A DNA stretch of 64,000 nucleotides from Trogon surrucura (Eukaryota; Chordata; Aves; Trogoniformes; Trogonidae), in NCBI GenBank assembly GCA_020746105.1, contig CM036639.1, forward strand, positions 4,169,501 to 4,233,500, given 5' to 3'. Below the pieces are notes generated by a model. It did no database searches. It saw only the letters and a list, made by a program, of their open reading frames with translations, and had not been told where the DNA came from. Shown here piece after piece: positions 47,501 through 59,106 of the stretch. Numbering within the stretch: position 1 is the first letter of the stretch; each line of letters opens with the position of its first letter. Made by a program: the position numbers and the translations under genes.

Positions 47501-49652
47501 TGAACCTCCAATTTTCCCATTATTTTAGGATTTCATTTCCAAGATCGGATTTCAGCCAAAAAATGTTAGTCTTCAATTACCGAGATTCAATTTATTCTCT
47601 TTCTGAGCACTTGGCTTAATCCAGTGCAGAAAGGTACATTAATGAACTCTCTTCGAGATGGAAACAGGGAGCGGTGTTTTGCATTTCATTAGCCCTCTTA
47701 AGAAAGCTGAGCAAGTTAAACAGGGGCCAACAATATTTTAATGAGCCTTCCAGAGATTGCCTCCTGCAAAAAGAGGTCCTTTTAATGCCATTTGTTAAAA
47801 TATCCCGTGGCAGGTCGACTCCTTGCTTCGAGATCTCTCCGCGGCGTGATTTTCTGCCTCTCGGGCACGCAAAGAAATCGCGGAGTTTTCCCTGGCGTCG
47901 CAGCCTCTGCTCAGCCCCGTCTCTGGCTGAGAGAGCTCCTCGCACAAGGTCACCTCCAGCTCTGGAGCCCGAGCTCTTGAGGAGCGACGTTAATTAGCGT
48001 TTGTCCCTTTGTCGGACGGATTTTAGATGTTTGCTCTACAACCTTGCTGTCCATCAGGGAGATTGCTACTGGTTATGCTGGCAAAAGCAGAGCTGGCTGT
48101 GGATAAAACATGTCGGGGAGATTTACGGTCCGTCGTTTCACAGTCTTCGCCTTCACGTTGGAGCTCTTGTCAGGTGTGGGATCAATTACTGAGTCTGTCA
48201 GCGGGCAGAGGCTTTTTGTCTGGCTGTCGCCTGCGAGCTTATTCCACCTCTGCCCTTCGTTAGGGCACTGGGGCACTTCTCAGGCTTTTTCCTGCGGCGC
48301 AGCGCCGTGCCTCGGGAAGGACAGAGCCCTGGGCTCTGGCTGAATGATACAGAAAACCAGCGAGATCTGCCTAGGCTTTGAAGAGCAGTAAGGTATCGAA
48401 GGCCTGGGTTTATCCTGGCACGCAGAAACGGCCTCTCTCCTGTCCTCCTGCAGGAAGAAGCCGGACGGGCTAATGTTTCCCTCTTCAAGCTATTTCCTCA
48501 GTCCACACGAGAATTACAGTTGCGATGCCACGTTCATCCCTTTGCCTTGCACCTCCCGTGACACACCACCGCCTCCTGCCTTGGAAGAGGGAGGGGGATC
48601 ACGGGATCTCCTCGTCCTGCTGCCTGATGACAAACATGACGTGCGCCGGGGGCTCTGAAACAAGCAAGTGCTTAGCTGGGGTACGTGCCTCTCACAGCCA
48701 CATACCTTTCACGCGACAGCCGGGAACTTGCCTGCGGCAAAGCCTGGGGGAGCGGGACAGCCCGGCTGCAGCTCCTGCCCTCCCCTGCCACGTCTCTCCA
48801 AACTGCCCCCCTCGGGCTTCCGCAGCTTCGATCGCAGACGTTGCGCTGCTCTGAAGCAAACCATGAACTCATTTTTTACTCACGCTTTACACCACGGAGC
48901 CAGGCAGATGCTGCACCAGGTGTGACCCGAGACGAGTCAGGGCTCTGCTCTTCCACCCTTGGGCTGTGCTCGCCGTAGCAGGAAGGCAGCCAGGTCCTCT
49001 CCCACCCACTGCTCACCTCCACATCATCTCTTCCTCAGATTTTCGTGGTTGTAAAGAATTAGACTCCGTGCTAAACTCAACTCCTTTTTCTTTCTTCCTC
49101 CCCTCCATTCGTTCCCAACTCGCAAGAGTGTTTGGTATTCGCCGGAGCAGAGCTCTCCAAGGCCACACGTCAGCTCGTTGGCAGATGGATGGTGGTTGGG
49201 TTGCCCAAGGCAGCGCTGCGGGAGTGCTCGGACTCGGCAATGAGGGGGACTTGACGATCCAGACGTGGTGGGGTGGGGTAGCGCAGAATTTGTGCCGGGA
49301 GAATCGAGCAGGCGTCAGCGCTCACGCCAACACGACTTTTGCATAATGTCGAGTCCTAAAGTTCCTTCTCCCATCAGGAGAAGGCTCTGGGTTAAAGATT
49401 CCTCGTTCTAGCCCTTTGGACGCTGTCAGGAACAGCATTTCATCCTTCTTGTGAATCGTGTAGGGGGATGTTGGCAGACAAATATGGCCACAGATGCCAA
49501 CAAAGGGGAGCCCCAAGGCTGTGTCATGGCATGAGGCAACCCTTAAAGCCAGGTTATGGGAGATTTATACCGTGGCAAAGTGTCTCCCTCATCCAGGCAA
49601 CAGCTTCACCTCTTGACCTTACCAATGGAGCGTCTTCGGACCAGGGAGAATA
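44570..49652. other. Unique sequence, includes an AT-rich CNE-like block
   Basis: About 5 kb without an exon or clear repeat. Short GC-rich segments (44.85-45.2 kb and 48.5-48.9 kb) are open in several frames. The block 47630-47820 has repeated TTAATG/ATTA motifs and low CpG and may be conserved non-coding DNA. A MIR-like fragment 'gtgcctcagtttccc' occurs near 45618. Confidence 0.5.
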
Positions 49653-49776
49653 TGTGGGATGTGTCTAAATATGTGGGGTGGGCATGGTTTAGTGGTGGAC
49701 CTGGCATCTTTAGGTTATTGGACTCGATGGTCTTAAAGGTCTTTTCCAACCTGAACAATTCTGTTACTCTAAAATT
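49653..49776 (+). mobile_element. CR1 3' end
   Basis: A plus-strand terminus: 'catggtttagtggtggacct', 'ggttattggactcgatggtc', 'ttaaaggtcttttccaacct' and a decayed tail 'attctgttactct'. It belongs to the subfamily with CATGGTTTAGTGG upstream of the terminal box, distinct from copies A and B. The 5' limit is approximate. Confidence 0.82.
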
Positions 49777-52370
49777 GTCTTCCCCATCGTATCAAAGTAT
49801 CCCGAGACCAAATCCAAACACTTTCAGTGGCTCTTGTAAGGCTCTGTCTGGACCCATGGCGCTGCTCCTTTTGCTTCAGGTTATTAAAAAAAGCTGGAAA
49901 AGTTTGATCGAGCTTTCCCGAGTCGCTGCTGGAGTTGTCTGGGGGAAATGATGTGACCTCTCTCTGTAGACTGAGGCTGTTGCGTTGCTGGGAGGGGAGG
50001 TGGGTGGCAGGGAGGCTGTGGCAGGACGCTGCCTGCCTGGGAGCGGTTCGAAGCGTGTAGGTCTTCCTCAAGATCTCGTCTGCCGTTAATTTCCTCTGAG
50101 CAAAGTGAATATCGTAAGGGACTTGATAGCGGGGAAAAATGTCACTGTGGAATACAGTTAATAACCGTAATCAATTCTGCTACAGAAGCACTAAATAAAC
50201 TTATCACCCGCCGTGGCAGACCTGTTAGCAATGCGGCGTGAGAGGTGTCTCTGCTCCTAAAAGCTCCCAAGGAAAATCCCGGGTTCGCTGGGTGCTTTCG
50301 GGGCAGCGGGGAGCTCCGACCAGTTCTAATTCCTGCTTTAACTGAACCCTTACGTGTGCTCTCCCAGAATCCCAACGGTGTGAGTCTAAACAAAAAGCCA
50401 GGTTTATAAGTAATGGTCTAAAGAACTGAAGGTCTAAATAAGCCGCTGGTGCAAACCCCCACTTTCCCAGGGACTCAAAATAATCTTGTGTTTGACATCC
50501 AAGGAACCACAGGTTCATTTGAATGTGGGGAACGCGATGGCATCGAAGGACCTTTATTTCTGTTTTTCACAACTTGTTTCAGCGGTGGTAAACTTTTAGA
50601 GATTTTTCTCGTGTTTTGTTTAGCTTTGAAGTTGTTTTTTCAGTTTTATTTTATTTTATTGGTAATGGAGAAATCTGTTTCTTAACTTTTCCTTTCGGAG
50701 GTTCTGGGCTGTCTGTTTTCACAGGCCCTGACTCTTTACATAACAAGCCTACAAGAAGTATGTGACAGAGCTGCAATATGCCGCTACAATCACTGCTGCT
50801 CCCCAAGCAAGATTTAAATTTAATCCACAGTCCAAGTTGCTGTGTGACTGGATTCCAAGTCAAGGCGCTGGCTTCTTTACTCTTTCAATGTGTGGTTAAA
50901 AATACTCATCAGCTGATGTCCATTTGCAGCTTAGAAATGCCATCAAGCACATTTCTCAAGTTTGAAAAAAAAACCATGCCAGTGTCAATTTTATGGGTTG
51001 GGGTTTTGTTTTGAGGGAGGGCATGTGTGGCTGATGCCGGATTTCCCCGCTCACGAGAGAGGCGGGAGGGTCTTCTGGTGTGAGTGGCTCCTCTCTTGAG
51101 TTTGCAAGGATGAGCAAAGAAAGAGGTGCGAAAGGAAAACCTCTGGCAGCATGGCAAAACCTTGTCATACCGTCAGAATCCACCAGCATCGGATCGAGCG
51201 CCCTTGTGCGGGGATTAAATCCTGGTTCGGCTGGAAGCGGCCACGTGAAGGAGGAGGAATTGATTTCTGAAGGGGCTGAGACACGTCTCCTCCTCTGCGG
51301 AGCGACGAGGCTCCGGGGGGATGAGCTTCTGCCAAAGCTTCAGACCAGGGGCACACGTCTAGCCTGGCTTTTTTCTTCTTTTCCTTGCAGTCTCGCATTT
51401 GGAACCAGGCAGGTACAGCTAAATTTGAACCTTTTTTCAAATCAAGCCCTTTGCATGTCTTTGTGTCCCCTCTTATTTTGTCTTGGCAGCTGGGCTGGGC
51501 TGTGAGTTTTGCTCAGCGCGTTTCTGTACCGCGTGAAGGAAATTCATTAATGTGTCCTTGAGGAAGGAGATCATTAAAAATTAAGCTGCTTTGAAATGCT
51601 GGATTTTTGTCTGTTTTTTCTCCTTCCAGCTTGGAAAGAGTTTTCTCCTGTTTTCCAAAAACTTTCCCCAGAGTCCCATCTCCTTGAAAACTCCTCCAAG
51701 AAGGGTCTGTGGAAAATGTTAATCGCTTAAAACGGGCACTTGCCTTTAGCAAAACCATCCAGTGGGAAGTTCTTGCCTCCTCCTGCACTGTTGGCTTCAT
51801 TTTGGAAGGGTTGTACATCCCAGAATGAAGGATTTAGCCTTTTTAGGATGAATTTCACCTTCAATTAAAAAGAAGGGAAAAAAAAAAAAAAGAGCTGTTG
51901 CAGTTGTCTTTGACCTCAACCTGGCCTTGACGTAAGATAAGAGGAAATTTCCCCAAAGGGCTTGTGTCCTGTTTTCAGGCTGTAGCTTTGTATTAGAACT
52001 GAAGGTGTGAATGCAACTTTCATTTTCACTCTTGCTCAGCTAAAGTGAAAAAAAAGAAAAAAACTATCTTACTGGGTGTGTGTAGGCAGAGAGCGACCGT
52101 GATGGGTAGAGCTGGACCTGGATCCCTGAGCTGCCATCATTCCCCCCTTGCAGTCAAGAGCTTGGGAACATTTCTCTCACTCGGCTTTTCCTTTCTGGGT
52201 AAACCAGCTTGCGTGGCTTTTGTCCCCACCTTGGGATCCTGGAGTTTTAAAGACTTTTTGCTCTTTTCACTGTTGCAGAACAACAGGGGGGTGTCTTGTG
52301 ACCTTGGGGTTTCCTTGAGGGTGTTCTGTAGGTTTTGATCTGACTAGAGGGAGGTTTGAGAGTGCTGGTG
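49777..52370. other. Unique sequence, no gene seen
   Basis: No exon or clear interspersed repeat. A 14-A run lies at 51878-51891. Frames of up to 141 codons (51080-51505, plus) are without domains. Confidence 0.5.
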
Positions 52371-52528
52371 AATCATAGAATCATAGAATCATAGAATGGC
52401 CTGGGATGGAAGGGACCTTAGAGATCATTTTAATCCAACCTCCCTGTTGTGGGCAGGGACGCCACCTCTCGACTAGGTCAGGCAACACGTGAGAACTGAA
52501 CGGGAATTGAACCCACGACCTTCGGTGA
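52371..52528 (-). mobile_element. tRNA-headed, CR1-tailed SINE fragment (candidate)
   Basis: On the minus strand this reads as two parts. The 5' part (52491-52528) looks like the variable loop and T arm of a tRNA: AAGGTC, then GTGGG-TTCAATT-CCCGT, where the five T-stem pairs form (three G-C and two G-U), and GGTTCAATTCC is a near-consensus pol III B box (52503-52513). It resembles the corresponding part of tRNA-Ile. The 3' part (52371-52485) is ordinary CR1 terminus with three tail octamers. This tRNA-plus-CR1-tail design is the one known for the zebra finch SINE TguSINE1. The A box half is missing; the head stops at the neighbouring pentamer array, so the copy is 5' truncated. A chance T-arm match is unlikely but not excluded. 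Confidence 0.6.
52503..52513 (-). promoter_or_regulatory. B-box-like pol III internal promoter element
   Basis: The minus strand reads GGTTCAATTCC, matching GGTTCRANTCC. No A box is present at the expected distance because the upstream sequence is the pentamer array, so it is probably not functional. Confidence 0.6.
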
Positions 52529-52672
52529 ATAGAGTAGAGTAGAGTAGAGCAGAGTGGAGTAAAGTGGGATAGGATAGGGTAGGGTGGAATGGAATGGAAT
52601 GGAATGGAATGGAATAGAATAGAATAGAATAGAATAGAATAGAATAGAATAGAATAGAATAGAATAGAATAG
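52528..52672. repeat. Pentanucleotide array (TAGAG, GGAAT, AGAAT)
   Basis: A compound array of 5-bp units: TAGAG/CAGAG/TGGAG variants (52528-52590), about five GGAAT units, then about fourteen AGAAT units to 52672. It lies exactly between the SINE fragment and a minus-strand CR1 and probably grew from the ATTCT-type tail of that CR1. Unit type changes in order along the array, as expected for local expansions of successive variants. Confidence 0.92.
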
Positions 52673-53095
52673 GACTATTTCAGTTGGGAGAGACTTACAG
52701 CGATCCTGTGGTCCAGCTGCCTGACCACTACAGGTGCCCAAAAGTTAAACCATACGATTAAGGGCATTGTCCAAATGCCTCTGAAACCCTGACAGGCTTG
52801 GGGCATCGACCTCCTCTCCAGGAAGCCTGTTGCAGGGTCTGACCATCCTTCTGGTAAAGAAATGCTTCCTAATGTCCAGTCTGAGCCTGCCCTGACCCAG
52901 CTCTGAGCCGTTCCCAGGCGTCCTGTCCCTGGGTCCCGGGGAGAAGAGCTCAGCACCTCCTGCTCTCCGAGTGAGACAAGTCCAGTGGCTGCTCTCCAGC
53001 CACCCCTCTCCCAATTTATCCTGGTGCCCAGCGTTACTCCCACATCCTACGTGCAGAATCTGGCATGGACTTGTTAAATTTCATCCCCTGAAAGG
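52673..53095 (-). mobile_element. Internally deleted CR1
   Basis: On the minus strand the outer end (53095-52985) is ORF2 text upstream of the usual truncation point, with a WLESS peptide that in intact CR1 lies just before the 'DLGVLVD' region. The next ~10 codons lead straight into text equivalent to [15 protein letters not shown] of copy B (here AELFSPGPRDRTPGNGSELG). About 130 codons found in other copies between these two points are missing, so ~390 bp were lost near 52955-52985. The 3' region continues normally to 'actatttcagttgggagag' and the AGAAT array. A frame of 89 codons spans the junction. Confidence 0.75.
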
Positions 53096-55973
53096 TGCGT
53101 GGCTACCCCAGGTTCACCAGCTGTCCTTAAAGTATTTTCTACTATTGGGCCAGATTGAAGCCTTTTCCTTTGTTTCCTTTTTAACATGAAAGGATTTCAG
53201 TTAAAAAATCCTGTATTTGATGCTCTGTGTCTTAGTGACACAAGGCACTGCATGATTATAACTGAGAAGGTCTCCATGGGAGAAGAGGAGCTCCAGGGTC
53301 GCACAATTCCCGGCGAGCCGTGTGATTTATTCAGAAGCAGCACCCTGGAAAAGTTGTGTTCGAGAAATGTTTGCTAATGAGGAATGCAGGCTGCTCCCAG
53401 AACCATCCTGGAGCCTCTTCAGGGTGGGAACTTCTGCATTTGCTTATAGCTTCTTAACTACCGAAAGGCCCCGGAGGATACGGGGAGATTCCCGGTAACT
53501 CTGCTAATGAAGGAGGAACGCAGGAGCACTCTATATATTTGTTGTCTGATTGCTATAGAAATAAATGAATCGGGGAAACGCGCTGAACAGTCAATTCTCT
53601 CTTCCTCAGAAACCAGCACAATTTAATTAAGTCTAAACAGCACTTAGGATGGCGAATACTGAATCGATTGATGGGCCAAATACTCTGGAGGGTATTTGTC
53701 TGATTCCCTCGACGCTCAAGCAAAAATTAAGAAGGAGAACCTTTCCAAACCTGTTCCTCTCAAGGCTAGAGGCTGTTAGGTTCATTTCCAAAACGTTATT
53801 TTCTTTTCCAGAGTTAGTTGGTCCCTGCTCTTTCCAGAGATGTGAATGTTTATCGAGTCTAGAACCGGAATATTTTTCAGTTCACGCTGGTGTGAGTCAG
53901 TGGGGACAGCACTGGAGTCACTGGAACTACACGGAGGAGGAACTGGGACCTTTGTGCCACAAGCCGGGGCTGACGCCGTGTCCCACAGGGCGTCAGATAA
54001 ATGTCTGTACGCACTCCCCAGGCGTGGAGAAGGAGCGTGGCCTCAGCGGGCTGTGCCATCTCGCACGCTCTCGTGCCGAGTCCTGAACGTGACATGTGTC
54101 AAACCTGGGGGTTGCAGGTGGAGCCAGCGTTGAACCCGACTGTTGTACGTGACTTGGTGTGATTCTCACCCAGCCGTGACTGGAGGGACCGGGCTGTAGG
54201 ATGACCAAGGCGTTGCTGCTCTCAGGTGTAGCCGCTCAAGAGTAACGTCACCCCCTGTGCCTCCCCCGTCACCAAATGCCTTCTCCCCCTCCTGGCATTT
54301 CTAAATAGCCCTGACCGCAGGAAAGCACACAAAAGCCCAGGTTAACAGATCTCAGCAAAAATCCCAAAGCAAAGAAGGTCTTTGCACAGGATTATAGCAG
54401 GATAAGCGTGACACCCTTCAAAGAAAGTCTAATAAGCGAGGAAGTGCTGGTTCCGGTGCATCACCTCAGCCCTGCGCCAGCACAGTCTCCCTCCCCTGAG
54501 CTATTTCTCGTGTCCTCTGGTGACCTGCTCTGGTTTCACCGCTGCAGGAATGCAGGGCTTGATAGATGGGGTGAAACTGGGCATCATCGTACACTGTCGC
54601 TGTGATTGACTCTGATGCAGGCACAGGAGGAGGAATCACCCCATGAAGTCCAAGCCCCGGTGCCGTGGGGCTGCTCTGCTGTCTGCCCGTGCTGGCTGGG
54701 CGTTGCAGCCACATCTGCTCCGTGGTCAGAGCTCAACTCCGGGTATAACTGAGGCTGTAGCACCCAGCTTTCCCCAAGTCCGTCCCCACTGCACGGGGTC
54801 AAGGCTGCTGGGTCCCAGCTGAAGGCGTGCAGACACCCGGGTGTGAGCTGGGCACCCTTTGGGGCCAGTGGAGGATAACTTTTGGGTGCTGAAGTGGTAG
54901 ACCAGGGCTATCACACATCTGCCCCCAGGGTTTGAGCTAAGTCAGCGTGGAAGTAGTGTGACTGAGGGTTTATCTACACCTTGGTACAGACCCAGCCCCG
55001 CACGGAGTCGGGAGACCCCGAGAGCAGGCGGGTGTTTTGGAGGAAGGTGTCTGGTTCTCACATCGAGCAGCTGTAGATAATCCTCTCACTGCATCACTCC
55101 CTTCTAGCTGGTTTGATGTCTTTTACAAAAGTTCTGCTGAACTTTTTTGCATTTCCCAACTGCCCGTGTTTGTCTTACAATAATTAGATTCTTTTTGTTT
55201 TGCCTGTTGGTCTCTTTTTTTTCTTTTAATTGTGGCCAGAGCAGTAGTTACTAACATTACCGAGGGCAATTGATTGAGAGGGAGCTCCTGAGGTAGCAAT
55301 TTCTTTTTTAATTAGAGCATTCAATAGATCCCGTTGGAAGGAGGTCCGTTAATCAGTTTTTAAATCGTGCGGTGGAGAGTTACAGCAAACACAGCCGGGT
55401 AATACAGATGCTGGATTTCTGAAGGGCAGGCTTTGACTGGAGGCTGGAGCAAAGTGATGTAGCTGGACCCTGCACAGATGTTTCGTGACTGTGATGGGAA
55501 GCCATAAAACAAATGTTCTGAACAGGATCCGATTTTATTTCAAAGCTTAAATATACCAGGAATGTTTCTAAGACTTATTTTCCTTTATCTCTGGGGAAAC
55601 TAAGTTGCACATTAAGGCACTGACTTATTCATAAGAGAAGAACAGGAATTGTTTGAAGTAATACTTTTGTCAATTCTTTTTTGAAATCCCAGCGTCAAAT
55701 CCTCTTCTCCTCTCTTCTCTGGTGCAGAATTGGTAACATCATTGTGTGTTAATAAACAACTTACTGCTTCCTATGCAGTAATTATGCTCATTTTGCACGC
55801 AGTATTCTTCTCCTATTGCTCAGCCAGCCAGTGTTTTGCTACCACTTCTTTCCCAATCTGGATCGATTTTGTTCTTCGTTACAAAAGAAATCACTGTGTT
55901 ACATCGCGGCTCTTTGTGCTGCTCCAAGCCACAGTTCAACAACTGCTTTTCAAAGTCCTAATTATAAACCTGC
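53096..55973. other. Unique sequence, includes an AT-rich CNE-like block
   Basis: No exon or clear repeat. The frame 53649-54086 (145 codons, plus) has no recognised domain. The segment 55150-55400 is AT-rich with repeated AATTA/TAAT motifs and may be conserved non-coding DNA. Confidence 0.5.
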
Positions 55974-56024
55974 TCTTGCAAGTTTAGCATTAAGGGGATG
56001 CCAATGTTCTTGCAAGTTTAGCAT
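55974..56024. repeat. 17-bp direct repeat, 34-bp period
   Basis: TCTTGCAAGTTTAGCAT occurs perfectly at 55974-55990 and 56008-56024, with 17 unrelated bases between. It could be a partial tandem duplication or a relic of an excised or decayed insertion. Confidence 0.85.
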
Positions 56025-56029
56025 CACAA

Positions 56030-56080
56030 GTGGGGAAACCGAGGCACTGAGCACGCGTCACCCAGATCCCTCCAGCTGGA
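56030..56080 (+). mobile_element. Possible MIR-like tail
   Basis: 'gtggggaaaccgaggcactg' followed by 'gtcacccag' resembles the 3' part of MIR (GAGGAAACTGAGGCACAGAG and then GTCACACAG) with a shortened middle. It lies next to the 17-bp direct repeat. The match is short. Confidence 0.3.
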
Positions 56081-59000
56081 GCGGGGACCCCAGAGAGATT
56101 TATTCAAGTCAGAAGACGTGGTGGAAATCTCTGTCTCCCTCTTCCACATCAGATATCACAGGACCTCACATAATTCAGGTTTTTAATGCACCACTTTTAA
56201 ATGTGCTTCTAGTGAATGGTTAATTTTAATAGTGCCTGTGTGAGATACCGTTTCATAAGTGAAGCTGTAGTAGGAACAAGTATTTTTTAAAAAAAAAAAT
56301 CATGTGAGCAAGTGTTTCTTCTAGTAGCAACACGGGAAAAAAACAGAACAAGAAAGGATCATCTAAGCTGACCATTAATTTGGAGAAGCTTATTAAGTGC
56401 TTAGTGAGCCACTAACTTGAGGGCGAGGCACAGATGAAGAAATTCCATTATAAGGTAATGAGAGTCAAAGTGGATGGTAAAACCATGTCGAATATTCGTT
56501 AGCGGCGGCTCCCAGCAGCTGCCCAGGATCTAAGGGAAGCAGTAACCTTCCCCAACTAGAGAACGAGACAGTGGGAAAAAAAAATCACAAGGTGTAAGAG
56601 GATTTCTTCCAAACTTTCTGGAGATTTCACCTGAGAACATAAGAACCGTCAAATTCGATTAGCCCCATCTACACCGTTACCGCATCTCAGAGAGGCTGCG
56701 CTTCATCATCAACAAACGGAGGGGGAATAATCTGGTTTCCACTTTCTTAATCCTTCATAACCAACTACTGACTGGAGATGTGGAGCTGCTCTGATTTCTC
56801 CTGCCTTGTTTAACTATTACAATTCAGGTTGTTCGTGTAAAGGTCAGTCCCTCTCTGGCTTTGTGCAGCTTCCCGAGGCGATGCTGTCGCTGCTGGCCCC
56901 GTGCTGGGTGTTCCCCGGGGTACAGACACGTGCTCACAGGACACACAAATCGTGGGGAGTCGTGTGGGATGGTTCATTCACCTGGTTTTGGGGTCCCTTT
57001 CTCCTTGTGATACCTAAAACCACAGCGATGCTTGTGCAGAATCGTTTCCCGATCAGGATTAATAGCCTCTCTGCAGCCTGTAACTTATTTACATTACATA
57101 TTCTCCTGAAGTGTTCTGGGCAATTCATCAAACGTTTTAATGTTTTGGGGAGTTTTTGGTTTATTATTTTAGTAGGACTGCTTTTTTTTTTCCTTCCTTC
57201 CTTCAAGCTAAGCCAGGGTTTCCAGAGCTGAGAGCAACTCAGTGGGTCTGGAGAGGAGAGAAAAAATTGCAAATGATAAATGCTGGGAATTAAAAGTGAT
57301 CTAAAGTTGCTGTCACGTTATAATGCAGTTCTCAGGTCCAGTATCTCACAATTCTGCAGGGTTTGGATGTAGGTTGCCCGGACCACGGGAAGGGGAGCAC
57401 ACAAAGCTCTGTCTCCGCATGGGCGCTGTTTGCGGGATTCAACAGTAAATAATAATAATAGGACCTTAAATACGTCGCTAAGCAGGGCTGAATAATGCCC
57501 AGCACAGAGTGCAGACCAGGGCTAGCGGAGAGTTTCCTCGCGGGGTGAGGAAGACAAGAATTTTTGGTGGCTTGTTTGAGGAAAAGCAGGGGGGACTTGC
57601 TGGGAGGCTGCCGGGGGACGGCGAGGTTTGTGGCACCGTACCCCGAAACGTCTGAGCGCGGGGGGGATGTGTGATGCGAGGCTCAGGCAGAGATTTGTAT
57701 TATTTCTATAGCAACATATAAAGCATCTGGGATTAGAAAGCAGCACGGGCTCTGGAAGAGGAGCTAAACTGCAGTCTTTGACTTCAGTATCAAGCCCTAC
57801 TTGATATATTCACTAAACCCACTCCTTTCCCAGGGAGGGCTTAACAAAACACCGTGGCTTGGCCATGGAAAATTGGCTCCTCGCGCTGCTCTCCCTGATC
57901 ACTCAGGCTAACGATAGCTCCGCAGCGCATAATATTTTTTTCAATCTGATTTAAGAGGAAATTCGATTGATCATCGCTTTCTGCCCAGACTTCTGGGTTC
58001 TCCGCACAAACTCGGCGCTGCTTCGCATTCCAAACACGCTCGCCCTGCACCGAGTCAACCTACAGGAAATTAATTCAGTACAATTTTTAAAGTGCACTAG
58101 GTTAAGGCTGACATGCCTTTCATCTGGTAGGACACAGCGTGCGTTGTCTTGCTTGTCACCCTTGTGGAGGCAAAAAAGGGGATGAGGCAGCGTATGGCTG
58201 GAAAAATAAGGTAATTATTGACACGTTTCAGGTTTGTTCTTCCAGATCGCGTTAATGATGTGTTTTGGAGCTATTGAAACATCCACATATGAAACATCCG
58301 CAGAGATATATTGTTTGCAGAGAGGAGAATGTGGCTGGTCTTGCTCACAATTTGCCGAGGAGCTGCTGAGATGCAGGGAAGCTCAGTCTGGCTGCGTGCG
58401 GTCATTACAGACGTGCCGCCCGGAACGCGACAGTCACACGAGGTGTTCAAGGAGGTCGGTGCCAACGTGAGGAAGACGAAGGAGCCGGGAAGGGAACAGT
58501 CCTCAGGTGATGGAGGGAGGCACCAGAAAGAGCTTATTAAAAATGTTTTACCACCTCTCTGCCCATTGCCTGCGGAAGAGGCAACCTCTGCCTGGTGGCT
58601 GCCTGGATTTAACAGCGATCCCAGAAATATTGCCCTGCCTCACCTCTCCTTCCTCCTCGGTAATCCCTGCTGTGCTTTTGAGCCAAGTTCCTGCAAATTC
58701 TCCATTGCTCCTTCCTCTGCTGAGCTTGCTGGCTGCTAGTTACCGTCCCTGGGTTTCTTCCAGGCTCCTCATCTTCAGACAGAAACGCGGAGAGGCTCAG
58801 GGGCGTGCGGCGGGGAGCGGTGACCTCTCCAGAGCCCTGCAAAAGTAACGAATGCTCCGAGGTGCTATGGACTCAAACCCCGAAGTCTTTATTCAAGTAA
58901 AATTTCCCAGTGGAGTGTGAATCTTGAGACTGTGAGAGGAAGGGACTTTCCTGAGACTAAGTGGGTAGAGTACAGAGACCTTGGTTCAGCAGAGAATTTA

Positions 59001-59106
59001 ACCTCTGTTGGCAAGCCAGGAAAATCAGTGCGGCGATGGCACGTGGGGCTGAGAACTTGCTGAGTTGGGGCCAGTCCCCTGTGCTGGGGTGGATGCTGGC
59101 CCTTTG
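56081..59106. other. Unique sequence, no gene seen
   Basis: No exon or clear interspersed repeat. The frame 58311-58739 (142 codons, plus) has a hydrophobic stretch early on (WLVLLTIC) but no further domain and no convincing context. A short AAT run lies near 57445-57460. Confidence 0.5.

Noticed and set aside
52540..52670. Minus-strand frame translating the pentamer array into a Tyr/Ser/Leu-rich repeat peptide
   Set aside because: A pentamer array without stops in one frame gives an open frame trivially; no evidence of expression.
58311..58739. 142-codon frame with a hydrophobic N-terminal stretch, possibly a secreted protein
   Set aside because: The hydrophobic run is short, the rest has no ordered features and no splice or promoter context supports it.
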